64,000 bases of DNA from Ornithodoros turicata. Lineage: Eukaryota; Arthropoda; Arachnida; Ixodida; Argasidae. The notes under the pieces are model-generated. The model was not told the origin of the DNA and did no database searches. It saw only the letters and a list, made by a program, of their open reading frames with translations. Below, piece after piece: positions 1 to 12,810 of the stretch (positions are counted from its first letter, which is position 1; each line of letters opens with the position of its first letter). Where the stretch lies: contig NC_088210.1 of NCBI RefSeq assembly GCF_037126465.1, positions 14,657,511 through 14,721,510 of the forward strand, written 5' to 3'. A program made the translations under genes and the position numbers.

Positions 1-1141
1 CTTACTAGCCGTGTAGCAAGTACATAGTGAAAGTGACATTCGCCTGGTTCGAGTGCACTTCACGAAAATGACACTAAAGTAGCCCACGTGACTGGGGTAT
101 AACATACTTCAACTTCGCTAAACAAGGAGGAAAACTTGTTTTTTTTTGTGTGTGTGTGTTTTTTTTTTTTTTTTTTGAAGCGCAGGCTTCACTGGCTCGT
201 AGTGAGGAGTTGTATTTTTATAACGTCCGTCTGTCAGCCCTCCTCTCTTTCTTAAAAATAAGCTTCAGGAGGAAACACAACTTCCACTGGAACCGGAAGT
301 TCTCAAGTTCTCGTCACTTCTGTCCAAAATAAAAAATGACCGTGAAGGAAACCAGGGTTCTTTCCCTGTTCCTGGTGCCAATGTGCGGAAGAACTGCACA
401 CCATAATTATTATTCAGTTATTTCAATATTCATAATCATATTCAAATAATTCATATATTCGTATTAACATATTCGTAATAATATCCAAAATTCAATTAAT
501 TAACTACACACCATCATCATTATTCAAACATCAATTTACGAGTTCCCCCCCTCCCCCGCTTTTTTTTTATGAATGGTTGCCGTCTCGGACAAAATATACT
601 TCCCCCTTCCTCATTTCAAACCTCAATTTATGAATATTTACGAACGATTTTTTTCAGGAATATTAACCGTTCATAAATCGAGGGTTGACAACGGTGAGCA
701 GCTCTGCGTCAGAGAGAGAGAGAAAGATCATCCACATTTCTCACCAAAAACGAAACTGTCATATTTAAAATACAGTACAAACAGCTGTTCGGAAAAGGTA
801 CTGAGTAAGATACTAACCGAAGTATTTCAAATACAGCGCTCAATCTACACAAATATCTGGCCGGTTCATGACCCTGGCGACACACCTCCGCGTCCGGAAA
901 TCCCCCCCCCCCCCCACGACATAAAGCGGTATTCATAGTATCCACAAATCCTCCCTTGTTTGGTCGTCAACACTTCCGCTCTGCGTTACCTGAGCTGTAT
1001 CCGACAATACGGAGGGATGCCCACAATGCACACCTATTCATACAATGGACATCTTTCTATGCGGAGTTCCGTACGGAGGGTAGGATGGATAGGGTTATAG
1101 GGGTTATAGCTAACGGCGACCGACATCAGCACCACAAATAA
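1..1141. other. Unannotated AT-rich DNA
   Basis: No gene or repeat family is recognised here. The stretch has a poly-T run near 160-176, AT-rich sequence at 400-540 and a C-run near 900-915. Short open frames on both strands have no recognisable domain and contain homopolymer-encoded residues, so they are not called. Confidence 0.5.
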
Positions 1142-1300
1142 TTAGGCATGTGAGACTATTCGAATTTTTTCGAATACCGAAGCGAATAATTTCTATAATC
1201 GTTTCGATTTCAGAATCGAATACGGAATTCTACATTCGACTTTCAGATCGAATCGACGTTTCTTCCAAGCAGAATATACTCGAATATTTCCGAGGCTGCA
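1142..1300. repeat. TTCGAAT-rich segment, possible hAT transposon end
   Basis: The segment starts AGGCATGTGAGACTATTCGAA and then repeats TTCGAAT/ATTCGAA words. Such words are common in terminal regions of hAT elements. No matching inverted end or target duplication was found nearby, so the assignment is weak. Confidence 0.25.
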
Positions 1301-4300
1301 CACGTGAGGCCGAAAACGGCGCAAGAGGGCGCATAAAACAAAGTGGGAGCGCGCCGGACCCCCTCCACCCCTGGGTGCGCGCCGGACAGTGCACGAGATG
1401 TAGCGCGGGAAAAATAATATTTACTTATAAAAGCAGTTACGCGAGAGTCTTGTTCAAACACTGCCGTTTCAGCCTTGTGTGCTCGTTGCCTACACCTACA
1501 TGCAAGAAAATTACCGATTCTTTCACGGTGTACTAGTATCACCGCCCATATACAAGCCAGTAGAAAAACAGTCGCTGTTCGAGACATCGCTAGCTCCTGA
1601 TTCCTGAGTCGTTTGCTTCAATTACTGCGGTACTGGAGCATCACAACACAGAACAGACCAGCGGCAATCCCGCTAAAGACGTGAAATTCTATGGAAGACC
1701 TCGACCCATATAATACGTTCTCCACAAATCGACCCATTTCTGCTTCGTAACGCATGCGTGAGTTCAAAGAGTTGCACTATTCGCGGTTTTCACGAGCTCT
1801 CTGGCATCAGTGATGCAAGATGTAGTGCAACATGAAAAACACTGCAGTCGCAAAATGGGCTACACCCTAAAGAGACCACCACGGTCACGTCTAACTAAGG
1901 TCCATATACTATGCTTTTTAAAAGCAACGCACAAAGAATGTTCACTGAACTCAGGCGGCACAAATGTACAACGCCTTCTGGCTAACTGGAGCTGCACGGA
2001 CTTCGCTGATGCACAAGGATGATCCTGACTTGGGTTGTCGCGGTCCTCCGAAAACTGCCTCCCCCGTGCACAAGCTACGGCTGAATATCACGTAAAGCTC
2101 TCAACTCTTTCATAGGGTCAGAAACTCAGTTGCCTCTCCCTTACAATCCAACCTGCGTGAAAGCAATGAAAAAGAAATATCCCTAGATTGCGAAAACGAA
2201 AATAGAAAAAGGTGAAAAGGAAACATTAAGGAAAATATTAGACCGGTACGCTCTCAGAATGCAACAAATACAGAATGCGAACAGCACGAACTTGTGAAAC
2301 CTCTCCCTTACGAAGTGGTTGCAGTGCAAGTACAGGAGCGATTTCTTGTGCATTATCTACTTTTCCTCCTCACGTCATTCCTCATGACATCACCCAGCAA
2401 GTGTTTCCCCAATGATAAGTTGGTGACTCCCATCGGTCCCCTCTCCTATTATACTCCTCCTTTCTACTACTTGCTTATTTATTTGTCGTTAATCCACCGT
2501 GGGAGTACTGGAATAGCCAGTTCGACCTTGTCGCAACTCACGACCCCATTCTCTTGTCGCAGTCGTCACCACCCACGGTCCATTTTCCAGCAATGTATTA
2601 TTGTCAGTGTGTCTGCGAAAAGCAGGAGTCGTCGAAGTCGTCCATAGGGCGCAAAAGCACTGCAGACTTTTCTCGCGAGGACACAGTAGACGTGAACTAA
2701 CATTGCTAACAACACCACTTTTAATAATAGTAATCTTAAAAAATGTCGCCACAGCTTTTAAAAGCAGACGAGAAATTATGCAGGACAGTCGACGCATGTC
2801 GTCTGCAAAGAGAAACGTAAGGAGAGACCGGATACTTGTACGAGAACAACGACTTTGTTTTGGATCAAGCCCTATCAGGCCGGCTCACAGCCGACAACCA
2901 CTGTGGTTCCTATTTGCGAGCACGGCAAGGTATGCCGCTGGAGGTGAAATTTAGGTCACAGCAGACAGAAAGGTATCGCAACACACACGAGTCCATCAAG
3001 AAGCCCTATTGTCCCATGCGGATGAAAGGTTGAACAGCTCACCTTTCGCGAACAATACTTAACCAGCAGCGGTGTAAAGTTCTAAAGCAATCGATACCGG
3101 GAAGCAAGTATGTAAGGTCAGGTGTACGGTTTCGAATTCGGTTACGCTTTGGACATGACACTACACTTAACTGCCTGCAGGCGGACTGCGGATTAGACTA
3201 AAGAACTCAAACTTGCATCCAAGCAAACAGGAATGTTAATCGAGGACTTGTTTTCACACAGCCAGTATCGCACGCACGGTGTTTTACACGTATCAACGGA
3301 AACCCACTAAGTCCATGCAACGCTTGCTTTTATCCGTGAATTTGATCGCGCGTGGTGTCAGGTGTTTTGAAAAGTCGTAAAAAGAACAGTATGTCGATTT
3401 GTAACCACTGTCCGGTGCTTTACGCATCAGTTTTAAGAAAGGCTTACCTACCTGCTCGGCGGATTGAACAGGCTATGTCGGCTTCAAATAATCCAGAGTG
3501 AAGTTCGCACCGCGGAGCACAACGTCAATGCCAAATGCTGTCCATGAGACGCAGTCGGTGCTTGCGTAAGAATCTTGGTTCTAATACCTCCAAAACGTTG
3601 AAGCCCCGCAGGATTCAGGACCACAGCACCAAAACACATCACAAATCACTATGTACGGCGAAGTTCTGCTCAAAGCGACTGCGCATGCGCCACACATAGT
3701 TACCAGCTGAAATGCTGAAGTGCTTTCGGTAGCAGAACAGAACGACGTACGAGAGAAGAGGGACTGCGAGTGAGCTGAGATGCCGCCGTATTAGCGCTGC
3801 CCCTGTCTGTTATGACTAAATACGGTCCTCAGATTTGTCATGGGACCCTGGGTGTGCACAAGCAGTGCTGAACTCGAAGTAAACAACGTTCTGTAATTGT
3901 TTCCGCACTTTCAAGCGCTCCAGCGCATCGCGACATATTAGTGTGGGTGGCGCCATGTATCGGTCGTTGCAGCAAACATCACTGAGGAAATAGTTTCGGT
4001 TTCGGTCAGCGCGTGTCGCGCGCATGGCGATTGAACCACCAAAGTGAAAGTATGATAGCGTTAGTAGCTACATAAGTGATGAGTAAAGTTAGACGGGAGG
4101 AGGCACATAACAAGAAGAAGCGGAAGTATTTCCAGGGTTGGGTCGTGTATCGCGGTCACCGCTGGACATCGGCGTGTGAAGCTGCTGCTCCAGAAGAGTC
4201 AGTTTCAATTTAAAATAATTTGGAGGAAGAACTTCGTCATATTTACTAATCGTCGATGACATGGGTGTGCTGTTCCGTGTGTGCACATTAAGGACAAAGG

Positions 4301-4426
4301 TAACGAACATGGGTGAGGGTGGTTGAACACCAACCATTGCACAGGATGATACCCATCTTACCATCTGCCACGCTTAGGCGGGCAACGTCAGGACTATCGC
4401 AGGTAGACTGTGCGTCCTGGGCCGAC
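1301..4426. other. Unannotated intergenic DNA
   Basis: No gene, RNA or repeat family is recognised. Base composition is mixed. Open frames are under 130 codons and lack recognisable motifs. A CACTCT-type MITE end is not visible in this stretch. Confidence 0.45.
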
Positions 4427-4575
4427 TTCACACCGCATAACTTCGGCAAAGGCTGACCGTTGCACAGAGTGATACAGTTATCACTCCTGATTATTGGAAA
4501 GGACGAGACATACGTTTTTGTGACATTTGACCTAATTGCCTAAGTGTCACACAAAGGCGTACGCTTTGTGTGGTC
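4427..4575. mobile_element. Decayed foldback MITE
   Basis: The sequence keeps the subfamily-E order: TTCACACCGCATAA, GGCTGACCGTTGCACAGAGTGATACAG, then an inverted pair GTTTTTGTGACA...GTGTCACACAAAGGCGTACGC. The right arm is lost after the core. It is an old, truncated copy of the family seen intact at 28576-28824 and 46086-46334. Confidence 0.5.
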
Positions 4576-5566
4576 GGACGCAAAGGTCCTCGGCTTTCTT
4601 GTACATAGCGTATGCCTTTGTCCGTCGATGAAAATACTACTAATAGAGTACAAAATACTGATTCTAAACGTGATACTCAGCCCTGTGTTGCTCCTCGAAA
4701 CATTAAAGGGAAAGAATAAGGCGTACTTTATTCTGTTTTCGAGCATACATGCACTCGATCAGCTTAAAATCGCGCATTTCAACTTTCCTGCTTCGTCGTC
4801 TGCTTCTTTTTGTTTGTTTTTGTTTCTTTGTGGTTATCATAAACCATCGCAAAACACCGTAATATTAAAATGTATACTAGGAGCAGGAGCGCTGCAGTTA
4901 TTGTGTAGCCGGATGGTGTATGTACAATTCATTACTGAAAAGCTCCACTTGACACACCAGGAGAGATAAGTCAGCTGCCTAACTACTAATTGGAGTATTG
5001 AAAAAAAAATGAATAGACGAGTTTGAGTTTGATTATAGAAGAAAAACGGAAGATATTGAATTCGAATTGGTAATAATTGATTGAATTAATATTGATATTT
5101 GAATTGACATAAATGAGTTCGAAGAAAATACGTGAACGACTCATTCAGCTGTCTCGTGCCGTTAAGTTGAACGTGTGAAACGATTAAGCCCGCAGTACGG
5201 CTATGTTCAGCGGCACTGAAATTATCTCCCATTTACACGTTGTATTGTTGCCACTGTTGGATCCTTTCCAGCTTGCTACATTAATACGATTCGTAAAAGA
5301 ATAAAATACATTATCAATTGTGCGCAATTAATCCTTTCCAATTTCGCACGGATGACACGAGAGGCTGCTACTTCTATAAGCTTGTAAATTTCGCAGTTAG
5401 GTTTTATTACAGCGCACTTGCGCTCGATGACCCAACGTTGCTGTGTCAGTATTAACTGTTCCTTCATTATTCATTTTATATAGTACCTTCGGAAACAGGT
5501 ATCTATGAACATAGAGTACCCCCATTTAATAATTTTCACATGCATAAATCTGGAACGGATTATATA
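4576..5566. other. Unannotated AT-rich DNA
   Basis: No gene or known repeat is recognised. The open frame at 4544-4969 partly overlaps the decayed MITE and has no domain, so it is not called. Confidence 0.4.
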
Positions 5567-5795
5567 CACTCTAAAAATAGAACAACGCCACATAACATGC
5601 TGGAGGCAAACTATTACAAAGAATGATGCCACTCCTTATTTATGGAAAGCGCAGGGTGTACGCCTTTTTGAGACAATCAACATAACTGCAGAAGTGTCCC
5701 AAAAAACGCACGCCTCCCGTTTCTAACCATTCAGGGGGCATAACGGTGTCATTCGTGATGGTGGTTGGCTAAGAGCATGCTACGTTGAAGTTCAC
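5567..5795. mobile_element. Foldback MITE, diverged, right end lost in microsatellite
   Basis: It begins TACACTCTAAAAATAG and contains the family inverted core GTACGCCTTTTTGAGACA...TGTCCCAAAAAACGCACGCC, then GGTTGGCTAAGAGC and GTTGAAGTTCACTT. The right terminal AAGAGTGTA is missing. The sequence passes directly into an AAT tract, so the end was replaced by or grew into the microsatellite. Confidence 0.6.
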
Positions 5796-5819
5796 TTAAT
5801 AATAATAATAATAATAATA

Positions 5820-5858
<39 letters not shown>
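5796..5858. repeat. (AAT)n/(ATT)n palindromic microsatellite
   Basis: About eight AAT units turn into about twelve ATT units, so the tract can fold back on itself. It sits between a MITE end and the 3' tail of a SINE, a usual place for microsatellite growth. Confidence 0.9.
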
Positions 5859-6063
5859 TTAATTCCTTGTTAGCGCCGCGAAGCAACTGTGGCTATGAGC
5901 GGCGTACAGACGTGGACAGATGGAGAGAGGACAGCAGGAAGGAGTGGGGGACAGAAAGGTTAGTATGCGCCCTGGGCCGACTTCAGGGGAAACTGTGCCG
6001 ACATTCGTCTGGAAAGTCTTCGGAAAACCCAGGGGAAACCCTCAGACAGCACAGCTGGCGACA
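5859..6063 (-). mobile_element. SINE family 1 copy, tRNA head lost
   Basis: The body has the family order seen on the plus strand: TTAGCGCCGCGAAGCAACTG, GGACAGATGGAGAGAGGACAG, CCTGGGCCGACTTC, AACTGTGCCGACATTCGTC, CCAGGGGAAACC, CAGACAGCACAG. The tRNA-like 5' head (plus-strand GGATTCGAACCC in other copies) is absent. The copy stops at an AAT tract. Confidence 0.75.
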
Positions 6064-6066
6064 GTA

Positions 6067-6151
<85 letters not shown>

Positions 6152-6187
6152 GAATGGAATGGAATGGAATTTTTATTCAAAACACAC

Positions 6188-6254
<67 letters not shown>
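6064..6254. repeat. AAT microsatellites flanking a GGAAT tract
   Basis: Two long (AAT)n runs (about 6065-6150 and 6189-6254) flank a short (GGAAT)n run and a 20-bp spacer. The long poly-Asn and poly-Ile/Leu frames drawn across them are artefacts. Confidence 0.95.
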
Positions 6255-6255
<1 letters not shown>

Positions 6256-8144
6256 ATTTTTAAGCACCACATTAGACACACGTGGACTTGATGAAAGAGC
6301 CACAAACCGGAGCATCAAGAACAACAGCGCTTGCAACAAAGCGCGCGACCCAAGCGAAAGCACCCTGCGAACTTTTTCACGAGTTCCAGAAATATATTGA
6401 AAGATCCTCGGCATTTTGGCTCCGTCAAAAAAAAAAAAAAAAGAGAAAAAAAAAAAAAAAGAAGTGCCTGAAGGCTTTTATAAATATCCACTGCAAGTGA
6501 GGAACCGATAACCGATAACATTTTTCCGCCTACACCCGTAAAAAATTTCAATTATTTTCCTGCGGAAATAGTTGACAGCCGTTACGGTCACGCAAGAAAG
6601 CACACGGAACTCCCTGGATTTCCCGCTTTGAACTTCCGCCGCTTAGTTTGACGCTTATGAGTGACAGGAGACACAAAAACGTGGGGACCACTTTTTTTTT
6701 TTTTTTTGCGAACTATGCATAGATGGCACGTAGATTATCTGCATAGCTAAGCGCTTGCTGTCATAAGCACTGCTGTACATCTCCCTTGCTCCCGCCATGG
6801 CGTCAACTTTAACATGGTATTCACAGATTCACATGCGTAACATGTGAGCTTAGCTAAGCATGCGTAGCTGAGCGTTTATTTATATTCAGGCTTGTCAAAG
6901 TTTAGAGGCAGTGGCGTATATAGCCAGAAAAATATTTCGTGAGGGGTTCTATGGGGACTTTATATGGGGGAGGAGGATTTCAAGTTGTTGCCCTCTCCGA
7001 AATGCACTACAAAAGATACGATTTCGTGGAGGTTTGAACCCACAAACCCACCCCCCTTCTTGCTACGTCATTGTTTGAAGGGCCAAGAACGTAACCAAAG
7101 AAACCGTGTTGCAAGTCATCTGTCGCTCCACGCATCGTCGTTACGATCCTTGTGTGCCGTTGTAATGCCCATAGTACACATCTTGCACTGACGAACGCAT
7201 AGTTTCCCAACCAATCCACGCCCAACATTCCATCGTCATGGCCGCGTTTTATTATGGGTTAAGCGTCGCTTTCGTTCACATTTATGCACCGATTGCGTCA
7301 CGTTTGTCTTCAACACGCCCTCACAGTCTGGCCACGCTGCCGGCCCTGCCCGCCCGCGCCCACTAAAAGACAATGGCGTACAGTTACCGAGGCGGTCTTC
7401 GCATCATGCAGAAGACAGCACTGTTGTTGTCGTCTGCGCCGATCATTTCGGAGCAGACGAGATGAACACAGACGACCATTCAATGCGAATGAAGCAGAAA
7501 ATGATTGCTGTTGCTGATATGTAGGTTTGTGCGGAGCTTTCTGTTTCCTCTTTGCATGGCGCGGCCGTCGTTATCGGTCGCTATTGTGATAGAGGAAAGT
7601 GTTTTTGGGGAGTTCCGTTGTGTGATCTCAAGAAGTATTTCAGCGTTTTATCTCTTGCCGGTCCAGGAGGGAACGAAAGAGTTAGGCTGTCGTTATGGTC
7701 CCCTTGTTGTTGGACAGTTGAAGTTGTACGCGATTTTAAAACTGCTTACGACTGTGGGGAAGGTGAGAACGTCGCGTCCATTGACAATCATTCATCACAT
7801 TTAATAGTTGAAATGTGACACCAACATCAGAGCATCCAGTCGAACAAGTAAAACACACACGATAATTATGTGGAACTGTTGTCGCTCCGAGATCGAACGG
7901 TGTCGGCGCGCTGCGGAGAAACGACGAACTACCGTAGTGTGGACGCATCGTCTGCTTTTACACGTTTATTCCGCATTCAGGATCGTACCATCGCGGCACA
8001 AGTGATCTTCCGGAATATACACAAGAATTACGGAAAAGAACCATCAACTCCGAACATCGGCCCACGTGCTATCGACACTAGAAAGGTGACAGTATCGCCC
8101 CCTATAGGTCGATCTCGCAGTGAATAACTCCACTACACCAAGGC
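6255..8144. other. Unannotated DNA with A/T homopolymers
   Basis: There is an A-rich run near 6427-6461 and a T-run near 6692-6707. The 6900-7040 stretch has an AGTGGCGTATATAGCCAGAAA word that looks repeat-derived, but no boundary can be set. No gene is recognised. Confidence 0.4.
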
Positions 8145-8400
8145 CCAAAAGCAAGCGCCACCTGTGACATGCAAGGGCTTATGGGAACTTAAAGCGTCTT
8201 AGAGCATTACAAGACGGCCAAAGGCGGAGGTAGAAGAAGAACAACAACAACAACATTCCCGGTGTGCGCAACAGCATCGTCAGCCGGGGTAAACCATAAC
8301 CGAAGCAGACGACGGTGCAGTGTCCCCCATAGTTCCCATGCTGCTTTGCGCCGCGCACTTGGTGGCGCGCGCATCTTTTTAAAATCATCTATTGCTTTCG
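8145..8400 (+). repeat. Dispersed repeat R1, copy 1
   Basis: It shares an ordered set of words with 39383-39624 and, inverted, with 44174-44355: ATGGGAACTT, GACGGCCAAAGGCGGAGGTAG, AAGAAGAACAACAACA, GATAAACCATAACC-like, AGTTCCCATGCTGC and TTTTTAAAATCATCTATTGC. It is probably a non-autonomous DNA element. Its class is not known. Confidence 0.65.
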
Positions 8401-8713
8401 GGAGGTTCGGCCAGGTGGTTATGATTGGTGATGTGCGCCTCTAAAAACAGAAGGGTAGTTGTAGTGCATGGCGGGAAGACCGGATTGCTGCTGTTGACCT
8501 CGCTCGTGGGTGGGCAGTGTCACGACGGTAGCCGCGAGTGAGATGAGAAAAGATGAAGATTGGAAGTTGATGACGATGGCCCTCATCCAATGTTTGGCTA
8601 GTGAGTCACCAACGGATGACGATATCGCCATGACAGAATCACAAGAGCCTGTATCAAGTGCTTAAAACGACGGAGCACGGAGCGCTGTCGGGTCAGACGG
8701 AGTATCTAATAAG

Positions 8714-9524
8714 TAGGGCCCGGAAATTAAGGCAACGACGGAAATAGGCAGACATTTAGGCCCCAAAAAATACCAAAATAGGCAATAAAATAAAAACTAG
8801 GCACGTTAATCTGGTACGCTCTTTGGCTTTCTTGATGTTTCAGAATGTTCCATCAAGGAAAACTTGTTCGTTTAAAGGCTATACAAACCTTGACGTCTGG
8901 TACATGAATGCTGAGGCAAGCGGGAAACACGCTATATTGAATAATACTTCTACGTTTCCGCCCTGGAAGATCTTGAAAGACCCAGAGAGACCAAATCTTT
9001 GCATCAAATGTACGCAAAAAAGGAACAAAAGGAGCAAGCACGCAGTAACGAAAAGCAAAATGCACCAATCGCAGCTATACCTCTAAAAAAAAGGCTCTTT
9101 TGGCGTCTGGAAATGTTAAAAAAGGCTACAATAGACCTCTACCTGTTTGTAAACAAATGACGTCATAGTGTTCGACAGCGCCACCAATTTGGTAGAGTTG
9201 AACTACGTTCAAAGCTAGTGGCGAACAAGGTCGCGGCCGAAGGCCACGGTCTTGAGGGGATTACGATGGTCTCCGAAAGGGACGCGACCTTCGGTCCTAC
9301 TTTTCTTTCAATAGGAGGCAGCGAACAATTGCCCATTCGTGGAACCCAGGTCTCCCCTTCCGATCTGTTTCGGTTTCGGTCTGTCTGTCTACCAACGTCA
9401 TGATGACGTCTGTCGGGTAGAGGTTTATTCGAGAGGGTCGATAAAAAGGCAGGCAACCCTGAAAATGTCGTATTTAGGCGTTTCTTAGCATTGATAGGTA
9501 AATGCCTTTAAAATCCGGGCCCTA
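8714..9524. mobile_element. hAT-like non-autonomous DNA transposon, 811 bp
   Basis: The ends are inverted: TAGGGCCCGGAAATTAAGGCA at the left, and at the right TGCCTTTAAAATCCGGGCCCTA. They are flanked by an 8-bp target duplication, CTAATAAG (8706-8713) and CTAATCAG (9525-9532), matching at 7 of 8 positions. An 8-bp duplication is typical of hAT elements. Internal frames show no transposase motif. Confidence 0.75.
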
Positions 9525-9689
9525 CTAATCAGGTACTCAAGAAGCTATAGGCGACGAGCAACTTGACTCTTTACTCACCTCTTCCCTATACCACCACTTT
9601 CTATAAAACATTGTAGTATTCACTAAATGCAGAGACACATCGGACGCACTTGAAGTGACAGTAAGAGATCTCAGGCAGGCCAGGGAATC

Positions 9690-10040
9690 GAGTGCCCTTG
9701 CCCTTGCTTTGTTCTAACTTGATAGAGGCAAAGAAAGCGTACGACTCTGTAAAACACTCAGCCTGTTTAGCGGAGCTTACCGGAGACGGATCACTGGGCG
9801 TCTCCTGAGATACCCCCTACACTTTCCATCGGGCGGAATGTTCGATATGTCCGGTTGCGGGCACATTAGTTCCAAGAGACCTGCGAGGTGTCCCGCGGGG
9901 CAGTGTGCTGTCCCTCCCGCTGCTCAACTTAATGGAGTCCAAAGACGAATCCAATCTACATACAAACATGTTGGTAAGGGCTTCCCCATGGCTCAGCGTC
10001 AATAACAATTCATATCGCGAGGCATTAATCATGTAAACAC
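9690..10040 (+). pseudogene. Decayed LINE reverse transcriptase fragment
   Basis: Translations in shifting frames give a TTG-ATA-GAG-GCA-AAG-AAA-GCG-TAC-GAC segment (LIEAKKAYDSV), similar to the palm motif region of non-LTR reverse transcriptases, and then RDLRGVPRGSVLS, similar to the RGVPQGSVLSP block, followed by LLN. The two blocks are in the right order but are separated by a stop and frame changes. This is a dead remnant of a LINE ORF2. Confidence 0.6.
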
Positions 10041-10312
10041 CTTATAGTATTAACAAAGCTCGGAAGAAACAGTGGGAATGCATGGGGCTGCATGGTCAAT
10101 GCTCACTCTTCGCAGAGACGTCATTTTATCTCGTATTTTTCATGTGATGTCTTTGGTCTATACACAATGGCAGAATATCGAAAGTCTCCGTCAAGCTTGT
10201 ATATTGAACTACCTTGTTGCAAACTTACTCTTGTTGCCCAAACCTACCTGGAGTGTCGAGGAAAAATCAACTTCTCATTGGTCTACAAGGCAGTCTCAAC
10301 ATGTCTACGGGT

Positions 10313-10474
10313 CCTTTTCCTGGGTTTTCCTCGGACGCTTTCAGACATATGTCGGCACAGATCCCTTAGAAGTCGGCCCAGGACGCACATTCTCACAGGG
10401 CGTCAGTCGTGACGTTGCCCACCTCTGTGAGGCCGACAACGGCGAGCCCCCCTTTCACCATCATCACCACAGGG
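10313..10474 (+). mobile_element. SINE family 2 copy, 5'-truncated
   Basis: The plus strand reads TTTTCCTGGGTTTTCCTCGG, CAGACATATGTCGGCACAGA, AGTCGGCCCAGGACGC, CGTGACGTTGCCCACC and GAGGCCGACAACGGC. This is the reverse complement of the copies at 12811 and 57724. The tRNA-like head is missing. Fragments of the tail reappear at about 10516-10560. Confidence 0.7.
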
Positions 10475-11380
10475 TCACCTGTAACAGCTTCTTTCTTTTT
10501 CTTTTTTGCTATATAGTCGTGACGATACCCACTCGTCCGCAGCCAACAACGGCAAGCTATTTCCGCCTCCCCCCCCCCCCCCCCCGGGCAACCTGGCTAG
10601 TTTATACGCAAAGAACCCCTGACGATACCACGCTGCCACTCCTTGACCTGCTATACAAACTAGGTAATTAGGATTTTTATGCAGTTTTTATAATGTGCGT
10701 CAGTCTATATTTGTGTGGCGACATGCTGCACGTTCCGCACGGTAGGACTGCAGATAATTTCGGCCTCCTGGTGTTTTTTCGCGGTGCTTGAGGCAAGGTT
10801 TACCTCCCCCGCATTGCTACCGCCCTCGGCCAGGACCGAACTCGCAACATTCAGCAAGGTTACCGAGTGAGCTACCGATTCCCGATACGCTCTGCTATTG
10901 CTGAACTCCTGGCCATTCTACACACAGCAGCTACGGCGCAGGTCAAGGGTATACAGCTGAGGCATTCGTCTTCAGACACTCCAAACTCTTCGCGTTTACT
11001 GACCCTTACTCAATGCACAAAGAGCTTCCTTCTAATCGTGACATCCACCCATCCCGTGTATTCACACATTCACACGAGCAACATTGCCCAGAATACTCCA
11101 ACGGAAGTCCTGATGACACTTGAGAGCGGATGTTCAACGTCATGTCGTGCTCTTCTAACCATCATGCGACACAGCCAATGATACTTCGTACAGCAGACGA
11201 CAGGGCCGATGGCGTCGTCTGCAACTGTGCTATGTCGCCACTCCCGATATTCTGGGACTGTGCAAATGCTGGACATCAGCCTTTTTTTTTTTTGCTTTTT
11301 CTTCCACTAGTGTATTTCGTGGGGATGTCGATCGGGATCGGATGTTCCAGCGGGCAGATGTGCGTGACCGCACGCTGGGA
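10475..11380. other. Unannotated DNA with a C-run
   Basis: It contains a SINE-tail fragment (10516-10560) and a C-run (about 10567-10586). No gene is recognised. Confidence 0.4.
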
Positions 11381-11730
11381 CGGTGCCGGAAGAACTGGCT
11401 GGCAGGTGCAGTGGCGCGCGCCAGCAGAGGCACGTCTTCGTCGTCGTCCACAGGCCGCTACATCACTCCTCCCTCAGACGCGGAGCGGTGTAGAGCTAGC
11501 GGTTGAGGTCCGCGTCGATACGCGAAGAGGAGAAAGAGGGGCGACACGTGGAATAGGGACGGCTGGGCTTAGCGTCATCTTCAGAAAGCGCAGTAGCAGC
11601 AGAATGGTTGGTGCGGGCAAGCGCTTTCAGCACCGGCACCGTCCCCGGTGCCGGTAGAACTGGCTGGCAGGCGCAGCGGCGCACGCCAACAGAGGCACGT
11701 CTTCATCGTCGTCCACGAGCCGTCACATCC
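11381..11730 (+). repeat. Direct repeat pair of about 85 bp
   Basis: The block CGGTGCCGGAAGAACTGGCT...CGTCGTCCAC (11381-11450) recurs as CGGTGCCGGTAGAACTGGCT...CGTCGTCCAC (11646-11715). The pair is 265 bp apart, with a few substitutions and similarity continuing a little beyond. It appears to be a local duplication. Open frames through both are not supported as genes. Confidence 0.75.
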
Positions 11731-12810
11731 TCATCTCATCTCGGCTATGGCATGGGGCTGCCAACAGGAGCGAGACTAACAACGGCAAGGCGTCATCGCT
11801 ATCGCCATCGTCACCACCACCGCGTTATAGTGTGTGCACGTCTACTTGTGATGGAAATGAACTATGAATATATGAATAAATTCACCGCATAACATGCTGG
11901 TCAACTAGTATTCAGAGAATCGCTTTGTCTTCTGCTGAGGGCGCGCACACCAGTTTTGTGACACTTCATGACACGTAAAGTGTCACCTCCTTCTTTTCCA
12001 CCAATCAGAAGACGGGACAATATATATCATTGTGAGTGCTAGTTGGCCATGAGCAGGCTGCAGGCTATGCAGTCAAGCTCTGGTTTTAGAGTATATGCGC
12101 CACTCCCGATACGTATGGATGTTTTAAGGTGACCCGCAACGAAGACAATAAAAAACATGTTTTATGTAACAGGTTACAAACCTGTCGAATACATTAAAGA
12201 AGCTTATTGTCGGCTGATAGGCTCTCGAGCGGGAACAATAATCTGCCTCTATCTATAAGATATCTCTTGGCGCCACGTACCTCCGAACTAAATACATCAA
12301 AATTAAACCCTCTTTGATGCAGGCCTAAAGCCTCGTGAACAGAATCAAATCCTTTCCCTTCCAAGATCCTTCACCCTATATACCAGCGAAGGAGTGCCTA
12401 AGAACATGCCTCGATAGCGTGACCCCCCTACCCTCGACGTTTCCAATGTTGCCAAATGACCTTATAGGCGGACTCGGTCACAGTATAAACGTGGAAAATT
12501 GCAGGCCTGATCCCACGCAGCGGTTGCCCAGACGGAGTAGGTGTGAACGTGCGAATGGACTGAATTGTTCCGTGTGTAGCATTAAGAGTAGACAGCGTAA
12601 AGAGAGTATATACGACAGTATTAATATGGGCGTGGAGAATATTGCTCTGCCATAATGACGTTGCCTTCGTTATATCCATCTTTTTCTTTGACCTTGCATA
12701 CCCTGTAATGTGAAGGATATATAAAGCTGTATGCATGAATGCGTAATCGTACGTATTAATGATCCACGAATAATAAATGCCGGTTTAATTTGCGTACAGG
12801 ATTGCGAGCT
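11731..12810. other. Unannotated DNA
   Basis: No gene or repeat family is recognised. The frame at 12335-12655 has no domain. Confidence 0.4.

Noticed and set aside
5920..6414. Poly-Asn, poly-Ile and poly-Leu proteins on both strands
   Set aside because: They are translations of the AAT microsatellites.
6895..7040. AGTGGCGTATATAGCCAG as the end of a known mobile element
   Set aside because: The word looks repeat-like, but no second copy, boundary or target duplication could be found in the window.
10072..10671. 199-codon plus-strand open frame
   Set aside because: It runs through a SINE family 2 copy and a C-run coding for prolines, so it is repeat-derived.
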